Below are positions 34,301-43,843 of a stretch of 64,000 nucleotides of DNA, piece by piece; position 1 is the stretch's first letter, and each line of letters starts with the position of its first letter. A model generated the notes under the pieces. That model saw only the letters and a list, made by a program, of their open reading frames with translations. It ran no database searches and was not told the DNA's origin. This stretch comes from Deuterostichococcus epilithicus. Taxonomy: Eukaryota; Chlorophyta; Trebouxiophyceae; Prasiolales; Stichococcaceae. The stretch spans positions 744,001-808,000 of the forward strand of contig JAVTLE010000017.1 in assembly GCA_033439295.1 (NCBI GenBank), given 5' to 3'. The position numbers were made by a program, and so were the translations under genes.

Positions 34301-35961
34301 GGCGGCCGCCTGGCGTGCCGGCGCACCGGCCGCCGGCGCGGCCGCCGGCGCGCCCCGGCGTCCGCTTCGGCAGCGGCGGCATGAGCGACGCGGCGCCGCC
34401 CTTCTTCAGTGCCGCGGACACTGCTGATGACTCGAGCGCTGCGGACCGTGACCGTGCGGCGCGCGGCACGGCGACGGTGGTCTCGTCTGGCGCCGCCCCG
34501 GACAGCAGGCTGCCGTCGCCGCCGCCGCTGCCCGCTGCTGCCGCTGCTGCGGCGGGACTGCTGAAGGCGCGCTGCAGATCTGAGACCGCCATCTGCGCCG
34601 CAGGCTGCCGGCCGCCGCCCTGCAGCAATAGGGCAGACCGGCCGTCCGGCAGCGTGGGCGAGGCATGCACCGTCGTGCATCCCGGGCTGTCGCTGTCGGC
34701 CTGCAATGATACAGCGAACATGTCTCGGATGGGCGCCGGCACACCGGAATCAGCAGAGGCAGCTATCGCACGTGGAGGCGGCACCCGCGATGGCGCGACC
34801 TGCTGCTGCTTGGGCCTAGGAAGACGGCATTGGGCGTCAGCGCTGAAATGAGGTTGTGCACAGTAAGGGAGCCGAGAGGAGCAGCGCCAGGGTGAATTCC
34901 CTCATCGCCGCGGCTTACCGGGAAGGAGGCGATGCTGGCAAAGGGGCTGCTGCTGAGAAACCGGGGCGGCATGCCAGCGTCGCATCCCGCCTCGCTGAGG
35001 TCCTCATCGAGCCTGCAGCGCGGCGAAGCACGCATATCGCGTCGATTATGCTGTTGTGCCAGCTGCCAGTCAGCACTCAGCAATGCCAGTGGCGTTCCTT
35101 GGGGCGCAACGGAGCCTGCCGTCGCGGGCTGATCAAAGTAGACAGCTCACGCCAGGCGGGAAGTCGGGAAGCCGGAACAGTTCCTATCTGGTCATGCAAG
35201 GGGCAGCCTTGCTGAGTCACGTCTTTCAGAGGGTGGTGCTCGACTCACCCTGCGCCGGGGCCGTCGCAGTCGATGCCCGCGAGGCTCACGGGCGGCAGAC
35301 CAAGATCCAGCGGCGCCTGCAAGGCGCAGGAGGCGTGCTCAGGAGCTGCACGTATGCCGTCGGGCAGACATCCGCCCAGCGGCAGCGGCGCTGCGCTAAG
35401 CAGGGGGCTTCCAACGGCGCCACCTGCGTCCTTGGGATGTGTAAGGGTGTGTGAAGGACCTCGACGCACGCAGCGGCAGCCAAACCCATGATGTACAAGC
35501 GATATCCTGCCGGAACGGTGTGTCGTGACGCGTACCAACACGGAGGCCGTCACTGTCGTAGTGCTAGCTGGAGAACGACTGCAAATCAAACGGCTATATT
35601 GCAGGCAGATAGGTTTCGGCGGGCCCGCTGATCATGTTGGTGTCGCTGTCAAACCTCTCACCCACCGGCTGCAAAAAGTGGGCTGTGATGATATTTTCTG
35701 CTGCACCGACATCAGGCCGCGCACGGCAGCGACGCAAGGGCAACTGGCGGCAGCACTGCAGGGGTCGCAGCAGCACTTGCATGCATCCGGCCTGCCGTCC
35801 GGCGGCGGCCTGCAGCGGCGCACGCCCCGGAACACCCCTTGGCGCCTTTAGAAGCACAGCACAGAAAGGTTCCTCACCAGGCCCATAACCATGTTGGAGA
35901 GGACCGACATGTTCGCCTCACGCTCTAGCCACGCCTCCATGTCCATGTCCTCGGCGGCCAT
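30818..35961 (-). CDS. bZIP transcription factor 2 (plant group I / VIP1-like), polyQ
   Basis: Start exon 35878-35961 (MAAEDMDMEAWLEREANM), then exons starting at 35668 and ending at 35249, 34919-35012, 34110-34700, 33240-33554, 31985-32907 and 30818-31750. The basic region PKRMKRILANRKSAAAAKAR is typical of group I plant bZIPs, continuing to EYFR|ELEKEVLVLRERV. Zipper-like coil continues as LAGSLAAAREHEATLEQRAL and ERLRDEMADLQLQLDG. The C-terminal half is Pro/Gly/Ser-rich with 20 Gln. Exon 33240-33554 begins in phase 0 and must end in phase 1, yet is 315 nt long, so its frame is broken within a GC-rich stretch. Three N bases lie at 30964-30971. Splice sites between 35668 and 35249 are tentative. 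Confidence 0.82.
31323..31383 (-). repeat. (CTG)20 trinucleotide repeat encoding polyglutamine
   Basis: Twenty uninterrupted CTG units on the plus strand, read as CAG glutamine codons in bZIP 2 on the minus strand. Pure repeats of this length are prone to length change. Confidence 0.92.
33613..33722 (-). repeat. Two tandem 55-bp units in a bZIP 2 intron
   Basis: 33613-33667 and 33668-33722 share GCCTTCTGCCGGCGTG, TTGGTCGG and AGTGCCTCT blocks with about ten differences. Confidence 0.85.
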
Positions 35962-37156
35962 CGTGCACCGCGCTCGGCGGTTGCGCTATAGGCCTCCCAG
36001 TCCGGCGCCCGCCTGCAGGTCCGGGCAGGGGCAGGAGCGGCGGGAACTGCTCAGCCAGTAGGCCCACGCCACCGGAGAAGACCTGCGAGCCATGAGACTG
36101 GGAAAGGATCACAGTCGGATCATCGCCAGGTTGCGCCCTGCCAGGGTGCCCACTCCGGTGCGCACAGCTGGGGAAGAACTTGGCATCAGAGGGAGAGGGC
36201 TGTGCGCCCACCGCAGGCACGCTCAGTGTTCGGTTCAGTTCCTTGAGGACGCTGTGGGACTGGGCTGCGGTGTCAGCTACGTTGTCAACAGCCACGCTGA
36301 GCAGCACGGCCGAGTAGACGGAGGACACGCTTTTGAAAGCGGATGCTTCATCGACTGGCGCAACTAATTTGTGGTGATACGACTGTGCGGTGACTGCTGG
36401 CAGCCCCCGATCAGTAACGAGTAAGCAGTGGTGAAGCCACGGGTGAGTCTTTCCTGGCCTCTGCCGACGTCGAAATCTTCCCGGGGAGTGACCAATACAC
36501 ACCGAGGTGATGATTTCAATCCCGTGACCTGCATGCTGCGATGCATGATTCCAGCTCCGTACGGGAGTCTCACCAGGTACGATTGCGGCCTCAGGCGAGT
36601 CAAGTACAGCATGCCGGACCGTCTGGTGAGGCGGTGCTTCGGATTGAGCGAGGATGAGATATGGGACGGCAGCTGCGAGTAAGCCAGAACCTTGGACGGT
36701 ATCTGCAAGGGCACAGACCAACCATGCACAGAGAAACGTCGAGCGATGGTGCCTCACCAGAAAAGACAGCAACCTGCACCTGCCTGCCATATGTGGCGGC
36801 CATGCCAGCCCTAAGTGGTACTGTGCCCGCTGCGACTTGCAAGTGGAGCCAGCCGAAGCCGCCGCCTCAGCGCCCATCAACAGCTGTCTGTAACCGCCCC
36901 GTCTCCCGGCCGTGCTGTGAGTGCGCCCTCCAGCTGCAGCCCGTCGGTAGTCCTGCCGGCGTGCTGCCTCCTCGGCGGGGCTACTCGAGACGCCATCCGT
37001 CGCCGGCCAGGTCGGCAGCGCCAGCGGGCTCCGGTCAGCAGCAGGCCCCTAAGTCACCGTTCTGTTGGGTGGCTGCGCTAGCTCAGAAACCGCGGCGCCC
37101 AGTCGCTGCTCGGTTGGGTGGCTGCGCACGCTGCCAAAGTTGGCCCGCCAGAGCTG
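35962..37156. other. Region between bZIP 2 start and TBC gene stop
   Basis: Upstream region of bZIP 2 and 3' flank of the TBC gene, both on the minus strand. A long minus-strand open frame covers much of it but shows no domain and no coding-like periodicity I can support. Echoes of the last TBC exon occur at 37050-37155. Confidence 0.5.
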
Positions 37157-37215
37157 TCACCGCTCAGTGAGGTGGCTGCGCGCATTGCCGAAGCTGGCGC
37201 GCCACAGGTATGCCC
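37050..37215 (-). repeat. Echoes of the TBC gene terminal exon downstream of its stop
   Basis: The exon block GAGGTGGCTGCGCGCATTGC (37169-37188), then GAAGCTGGCGCGCCA, recurs at about 37113-37150 (GGGTGGCTGCGCACGCTGCC, AAAGTTGGCCCGCCA). A shorter copy is at about 37060-37080 (TTGGGTGGCTGCGCTAGC). These copies lie outside the coding region. Confidence 0.82.
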
Positions 37216-40200
37216 GCGCCAGCATAGACTCCACGTCATGCTCCCCCCATTCCGCCGTCGATGGCTTTTGCAAAAACAGCACGATCTCCTGCGGGGCAGG
37301 AGGCTGAAGCCTCGGCATTGGCACAAGGCTTGTACGGTGCTCCCCCTGTCCGCCGCAGGCGGCTCTCGCAGGACAGCACAATCTCCTGCCAGCAAAAACG
37401 TGGGGTTGGCCACTCTCAGCGTGCATCTGAAGGTGCAGGGGGTATACACTACTCGACCCCTATGCCGTCGACAGGTTTTGGCAAGAACAGCACGGTTTCC
37501 TGCGGCCAGGAACAGGAACACGGCCATCCTGATAGTGCTGCACTTGTGGAGGCCGCTGAGCCTGCGGTCCCTGCTGTCTCTGGTCCCTGCTACCCTCCTT
37601 GTTCCTCATAATGCCACTGCAGGTCCATCGTGCACAGCAATCCGGACCCGGACAGCAGCACCGCCGCCGCGACAGACACGAGGAGTCCCCTGAGGGGCTG
37701 CCGTCACCCGAGGTGGGTGTCCCACCGATTGCAATTTCGATGAGCACCCTGCCACTGCACCCACCTGGAAGTCCATCGTGCGCAGCGGCCCGGACCAGGA
37801 CAGCAGGAAGGCCGCCGCGACGTAGATGAGGAAGCCCTTGAGGCGGCTGCCCTCGGCCAGGTAGGTGTCCCACAGCCGCATCGCCAGCCCGAAGGGCACC
37901 TCCCGGATGAGCAGGCAGTTGATCCACCTGCGGGCTTGGACTTGGACTTGGTTACATACTGTACAGTCAAGTGGCTGACTACAGCACAGGCCCAAAGGGC
38001 ACCTCCCGGATGAGCAGGCAGTTGATCCACCTGCGGGCACGGGGCGCCAGCGGCGGCGCCGCTGCGGGCAGCCGGGACATTGTTCTGCATGCATAACGAC
38101 CTTTCTCTCCCCCCCCTCCCTCCTGGCCCCCTTGCCGCCTTTGTGGTTCCTTAGCCCTTGTTTCGGCTCGGCAGGCTTGTGGAAGCCTCGCTAATTAGTT
38201 TGCATGCGGGCTGACCAGGCAGCAGCGTGCTGGCGGCTCCCCTTTGATGCCGATATGTCCGCCCTTCCAGTATACCCTCACGGGGGGTAACAGCACCTGA
38301 AGGAGAACTGCAGGAAGTCGACGCTCTCGCTGTCCAGATGCCTCGCCACTGGCTCGTCTATGCGCCTGCGTGATGACGAATGAGGAGGCTGGGCACACAG
38401 CAACAGAAGCGCAGTCCTACTGACTCAGCACTGAGCATTCAAGCTGGGTTGCCAGCCCACTGCAAAGTGCTTCAGATGTACAAACAAGTTGGCCATGCCA
38501 ACAAGTGGGAGTATAGCGTGCCCAAGCCCGCACAGCATGGGTTGTGTTTGGGTGCTGGACACTCCATATCAGCGTGCGTTGCACTCAGTTATGCATCCAG
38601 AGCGTACGCGAGTGCGCAAGAGCCGCCTGACGGCCATACATCAGGCCGGCTCTGAACGTTGAATGTAACCTGGGTGCGTACGCCGGAGAGGGGAGGCGTC
38701 CATCATTTAAACAGCATCGACGCTGCGGGTCCTAGGGAATCTGCCGCTCCTGGGGAGATTGAAGGGGTGGCAGGCAAGCCAGGATACCGAACAGGGGCTT
38801 TGTGCCGCACCGCACGAGCTCCTTGAGGTGGAACACGGTGCGCTGGATGCCCGGCTGCGCATAGGTGTAGTGGTCCTGGATGCCGTCCAGCAGCTTGCAC
38901 AGGCACCAGTAGCTGTCCGCCTCCACCTGCCGGCAGCGAATTAGGGGAATTAGGCTTCGGCAGCAAATAAGGAAGGTTAGGTTTCCAGCCGCTGCCGACA
39001 CCAGACGCCGGTCGGCGGCACGGGCAGCAGCAGGGCCAGAGATGGCCCCCGCCTCACGCCCGAGGATTACGTGGCATGGCGCCTACGATAGCCGCACTCG
39101 CGCGCAAGCAGCAGTCGCCGCCCGCCCCACGTCCCGCACCAGCTGCAGCGGCTGTGACGCAGTTGGCAGCAGGGAGCCGGCGTCTCAACTTTATGCAAAG
39201 ACCCTGGAAAGCTGGCGCCACACCTCCAGCATGGCTTCTGTCGACAGCGCGGCCAGGTCCCAGTCCGCCATGCTCGCATCGCGGGCAAAGTGCTCCCCCA
39301 GGAAGACCGCCAGAAACGGCGTCACCAGGTCGTTGATGCCCTGCACGTAGCCGCTGGCGGGGTGCCTGCGGCGGAGGAACAACCCACGGCTTGAGGAGTT
39401 TCGACCAGCAACAGCAATCGCAGCAAGGCCGCCAGGAGGGACGTTACCAGGTCGTTGATACCCTGCACATAGCCGCTGATCGGGCGCCTGCGGCGATAAG
39501 ACAATCGCTAGCACTAGACTGGATTCGACCAGCAGCATGCGATTGGTTCTGGGCAGAGCTGACAGCGAGTGCAATGGCAAGGCGCGGCAGCGTAGCAGCC
39601 GGTGTCCCTGCAAATGTGCAGACCGTGCCCAGAACGCCCATCTGAGAAATAAGCAACATGATGCTGCAATGGATCGCGCTGCCATCGGCTGCACGTCCCA
39701 CGCGCCGTGAGGACGACAACATGTATGCGAGGACCGGAGCTCTTGAGAGGGTCAGTCTAGTCATCCCGCGGCAGGAGAGGAAAGTTTGAGGGTCAGAAAG
39801 CACGCACCGCACGCCCCAGATGTACAGGATCCGCTCCAGGCTCTTCTGCACGGGCGCCTGGTGGAAGAAGGCCACCTCCGGCGCCGTCCGCGGAACATCC
39901 ACGACCACCTGTGTTTGCAGGCCATTTGCAAGTCCAAACTTCAGGTGATCGATACACGGTCTCCTTTAGGAAAACGCTACGCCCGGCGCCGTCCGCAAAC
40001 ACATCCACCACGACGAAGCATCCCACATGAGAGGTCCCAAGAAAGTATCACATGGAGGGCGGCACACCCAGACTTCAGGTCCTCTACGAGTTCGCTCTTG
40101 ACGAAAATCTCGAATACTTAATCAGCTGTTGACAGTTGCCAAGTCAACTGTCCCAAAGCTGGCAGCACTGCAACATGTTAAGACCGCGCGGACTTGTCGC

Positions 40201-42470
40201 TGCATAGATCTGCCGGCTGCAGGCGAGTCAATGCGCCAAAGTATGATCTCTTTGCCGCATGATCGAACTTTCCAGGCAAAGCATGCCCCTCTTGCCCCTT
40301 GTGCAGCTTCAGGCCCCTTGCCGTGTTCCGCACTTCATCCAAGTTTCCGAGGAGTACTGCCCGCGGCCCGAAGGCCCATCTAGCTTGGGAGCAACCAGCT
40401 GCCTGATCGCCTGTCAGATCCCTTGACACACCCGAGCGCCCGGCCCACAACCCCAGCCGAGCCCTCCCTGCAGCCGCACCTATCCGAAGCCCAATATCCA
40501 GCACAGTCTTGCTGCTCAAAACCCCACCTGTCTGAGGGCGTTGGCCTCGTCCTCTGTGCGCTCAGAGGGCGCCACATCGTAAAACTGCGGCAGGTAGTCC
40601 CGGTACTCGCGCCGCTTCCGCGCCAGCATGGCCCCCCTGCGGCACAGGCGTCGGTCTTGGTGTCAAACCAAGGAGTCGAGGGCCGACGGCTGCCAGGTCA
40701 TCGATTGCAGCGGCTCGTGCCGGCGCTGCGAGACCACTGGCGGAATGGGTGCCGCCGGGCTGGACCACAAGGTGCTGATGTGCCCTCCCAGCCACATCTG
40801 CCCAACTTCCGAATAGCAGTGCTGGCGGGATCAGCTGCCCAGTCAGCAAGGCTGGAGGTCGGAAGGTCATTTGACACACGTGGCTGGGGAGAACACACAG
40901 TCAGCCGGCGGACGGCGGATCTCCGGCACCTGCGGTCTTGTGAAGGCGGCAGGTAGCCCAGCAGAAGGCGCCAGCAGTCGGCGCGCAGCGGCGGCGGGCA
41001 GCCGCTCCATGTCAGCTCCCGCAGCGTGTCCAGATCCACCTGTAGACAGAAGATGTTATCGTTACTAACTTCATCTAGATAAACAGGCATGGTGTAGAAC
41101 ATTGAGGAGGCTTGTAACGCGTCTGTGTAGATGAACGTGTGCATTGAGCAGCCATGCGTTTGGGCAGCCGCCCCACGTCAGCCCCACCCTCGCAGCGTGC
41201 CGCAGATCCACCTCTGAAATGTATGCAGTCAGACAGCCGCTCCATGTGAGCTTCCCCAGTGAGTCCAAGTCGACCTGGCTGCTGTTGTAGCGTAATGCAC
41301 GTCGATGCGGTTTGTGGAGAATTCCAGGCAACTTGCAGAAGCAGCTTGAAGACAGTACAGCAATGGCCAGACGCTTCGACCGAAGTAAGATCTATTTGGG
41401 AGTGGCGGCGCCGCGCTGTGATGCGGCAGCTTCTGGAGGTGCCAAAGAAGAGGTCGCCATCCGCCCCGTCACCACCAGCACGACTTCTGGCTTTGGCTCT
41501 TGCACGTGCACATGTGGTGCGAGGCTCACCACGCGCTCGCCGAGCAGGCGCTGAAACTTCTCCACCCGCGCCCCGTACATGCTTCTGGACTCCGGCGCCT
41601 TTGGTGCCGCCTCCGCCGGGGCTGCGGATGACACGACAGGAAGTGATGCAGGGCTCATCTGCAGGAGGGCCCACGAGCCGGAAGCGCCTCAAACGCCACC
41701 GAAAAGCACCGCACTGTGCACTCGACTTCTCATTGTCGCTGGAGCCCACTTTACCCATACCCACAGTCCCAGCGGTGCTTCTGACAGAGCTTCATGCGGC
41801 AAAGGTGCGTTGCCCACCTCGGTCTGCGGCCATGGGGCTGCCGACCGCCGGCGACGCCGCGCCGCTGCTGGGACTCGCCGCGCCGTCCGCCGGCAGGCCC
41901 CCCGCCGCTGCCGCCTCCTTCGCCAGCTGGCTGGCTGCTGAGCTGGTGCGTGAAACCGGTGCCGACGAGGGCTGCCAGGCACCAGTGAGACAGCGTCAGA
42001 ATGTTGTCCGGTGTTATATGTACAGCTGCACCGGGCCAATACTGGCTTTGCAGATACGCGAGTGCAGCGGTGGCGTGGGCAGCAATATCACAAATAGAGC
42101 AATGGTAGGGCTGTTTCGCTGCGCAGGTTGCCGCGGGATTGACCCCTCGCAGCAATGTTGCGGTGTCTAGCTGTGCTGGAGCCCGCATGATTCGTCCTCT
42201 CTACGTTTGTGTGTGGGTTTTTGCTCACCGACTCAACACAGTGCCGCAAAGTCATGGTCACCTAAAGCTTGACATTGCCAAGCCATGCTTCATGTTGATG
42301 TGCTGACCTGTGCTGTGGAGTCGGGGCGCAAGATCGAGCCCTGCGCCGGGCTGCCAGGCGTCTCTGCCGCCGCCACGCTGCCATTGGACCTGGGCGGCAG
42401 CGCCGCGCCGGCGCCGCTGGGCGCCGCTCGCTCCGTGCGGCTGAGGCGCACAGTGCCCGGCAAGCTGCGG
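37157..42470 (-). CDS. TBC1D22: TBC-domain Rab GTPase-activating protein, TBC1D22-like
   Basis: Stimulates GTP hydrolysis by Rab proteins in membrane traffic. Verified chain: 41530-41658, 40930-41039, 40528-40636, 39808-39908, 39224-39365, 38821-38936, 38297-38365, 37765-37927, 37157-37288 (stop). Blocks match the TBC1D22 family in order: ARVEKFQRLLGER, LRELTWSGCPPPLRADCWRL, GYVQGINDLVTPF, EADSYWCLCKLLDGIQDHY, FLQFSFRWINCLLIREV, MRLWDTYLAEG and the C-terminal helix EIVLFLQKPSTAEW. The Gln-finger motif YVQG is present. In the usual Arg-finger motif (IxxDxxR), the exon carries VVVDVPRTAP, so Asp and Arg are kept. The N-terminal exons upstream of 41658 (about 41830-41945, and 42310-42470 with FLKGRSLPGTVRLSRTE) are coding-like but phase-unresolved. 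Confidence 0.9.
37365..37515 (-). repeat. Two echoes of the last TBC exon start
   Basis: AACAGCACGATCTCCTGCGG at the true exon start (37275-37294) is echoed at about 37372-37392 (GACAGCACAATCTCCTGCCA) and about 37485-37505 (AACAGCACGGTTTCCTGCGG), each keeping the acceptor-like CTGC block. Confidence 0.78.
37615..37830 (-). repeat. About 130-bp echo of TBC exon end and body
   Basis: 37618-37735 mirrors 37766-37880: GGTCCATCGTGCACAGCAAT versus AGTCCATCGTGCGCAGCGGC, then GGACAGCAGCACCGCCGCCG versus GGACAGCAGGAAGGCCGCCG, then CCCTGAGGGGCTGCCGTC versus CCTTGAGGCGGCTGCCCTC. Confidence 0.8.
37887..38040 (-). repeat. Near-identical echo of TBC exon start, about 100-bp period
   Basis: 37887-37935 and 37987-38035 share the 40-plus-bp block from GGGCACCTCCCGGATGAGCA through GGCAGTTGATCCACCTGCGG, with only one or two differences nearby. 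Both copies carry the complete acceptor and the codons for WINCLLIREVPF. This is the youngest duplication in the window. Confidence 0.95.
39316..39500 (-). repeat. Echo of the YVQGINDL exon start
   Basis: The exon start (39316-39374) is copied at 39437-39496. The echo still reads PISGYVQGINDLVTSLLAAL and has its own acceptor-like AG. About 12 differences in 60 bp. Confidence 0.88.
39885..40022 (-). repeat. Echo of the VVVDVPRTAP exon start
   Basis: GGCGCCGTCCGCGGAACATC then CACGACCACC (39882-39908) is echoed at about 39980-40015 as GGCGCCGTCCGCAAACACAT then CCACCACGACG. Confidence 0.78.
40999..41278 (-). repeat. Two echoes of the LRELTWSGC exon start
   Basis: GGCAGCCGCTCCATGTCAGC then CAGATCCACCTG (40997-41042) is followed by copies at about 41163-41215 (GGCAGCCGCCCCACGTCAGC, CAGATCCACCTC) and about 41232-41277 (GACAGCCGCTCCATGTGAGC, AAGTCGACCTGG). 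They would translate as LTWGGC and LGKLTWSGC. Confidence 0.85.
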
Positions 42471-43843
42471 CCCTTCAGGAAGCTGCGAACACGACAGCGG
42501 CAGGTATCATGGATTGCCAGGAGCTCAGCATAGGATCTCGGCGCTGTGCATGGCGAGTGGCCTCTGCTGTGTAGAGGTGCCATACGCCGATGCCGCCGAA
42601 TGTGCTCCATGGCGGGCACGACGATGAACGGCAGCGGGACATTCGGGGTCCGCAACCTCGATGCAAATGGTATGGCGGACAGGCACTCATTGGCGCTGCA
42701 CGCGCATTGTCTCAGCATGTCAGAGCTGCGGTACTCCCGTGCGCCGCCCCATGGCTGCGAGAGGGTCACCACAGAGCGAATTCCAGCGCCCACCTGCGCA
42801 CAGATTGCATGCTGGCGCTGCCGAAGCCGCCCTTCACCTCCTCGCCGGCCATCGCAGCTCGCGGGCAGTGGCCTGCCCAGGGTGTGCTAAAAATCCGAAA
42901 AGGCAGAGATGACAGGGCCCTTAACTACCAACTGCGATTGCTTTTCTACAGTTCAGTCTGAAGATCGGATCGCAGCGTACATAGGCCAGATCGGTCGCAA
43001 AGCAGCCTCTTGGTGGCAGGGTCAATCGTTGCTACCACACGTTCCGCGCAGTCGGCAGTGACCAAACGAGCTGGGCCCCGCAAAACGCGATGTTCAGCTG
43101 CTACAGATGGTTTGGGCCGTCTTGCCGTGAGGCAAATAGTGGCTGTGCACCGATTTGCAGCGTGTGCATGTGCCTAGACGCTGGAGGGAGATGATGAGGC
43201 CTTCGCGACCCTTAGCCAGTATGGGAAGGCACCGCGCGCTCATGAACAGCAGCGCCAGCCTCGACAATTTTTTCGCACGGTCTGCTTTCATCGACTAAAG
43301 GTTGCAATCACGCAAGCTGTGATAGCTTACGGAGCCGGAAGTGGCTGTTCGCTATTGTGCAGCGCTTTCCGTCGCGGTTTTCGAGGGTCAAGCGGCAATC
43401 GTGAAGCCCTGCGACACCATTCCACGGATCGGAAACTTCCTGAGATATTTGAAGGTCGATCTTTGTCCGTTCCACCAGAGCTCATCTGGCTTTAGCCTAC
43501 CAGCTCCCAGTGCGCTGGAGTTTTGGGATCGAGCGAGAGCGTGCGCCTTTTCAGAGTTCGAGCAATTGCCAATTTTTGTCACGCCGGGCAGTCGGGAGGC
43601 CATCTTCTCAGGTTATCAGGATCGCTGATGCCCTGCCTGCGAATGTCGTCCAGCAGGTGAATTGTCAGGCAGATGATGGGCCCCCTGCCACGCCGATTGG
43701 ACCAAGAATGCGAATGCGACGAATGACTGAATGCATGCCACAATCGTTAAAAATGCAGGCACAGAACGCGGCAGCTTCCAGCAGCCGCCCAGCCGCGGCT
43801 GCTGCTGCGCCCGCCGCCTGGCACGCACGGCCAGCAGCTCACC
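42471..43843. promoter_or_regulatory. 5' region between divergent TBC and kinesin genes
   Basis: 42560-42900 is open on both strands and may hold a further TBC exon, but I could not prove one. 42950-43500 is lower-GC and looks intergenic. 43510-43840 is open on the plus strand ahead of the kinesin start; an upstream 5' exon is possible. Confidence 0.4.

Noticed and set aside
35918-36880. 320-codon minus-strand open frame
   Set aside because: It has no domain, no coding-like amino-acid pattern, and overlaps the verified start exon of bZIP 2 in another frame. Long open frames arise by chance at this GC content.
39437-39496. YVQGINDL echo as an extra real TBC exon
   Set aside because: Including it would duplicate the Gln-finger block and break the verified phase between 39808-39908 and 39224-39365.
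41259-42170. 303-codon plus-strand open frame
   Set aside because: Runs antisense to TBC gene exons, including the verified 41530-41658 exon.
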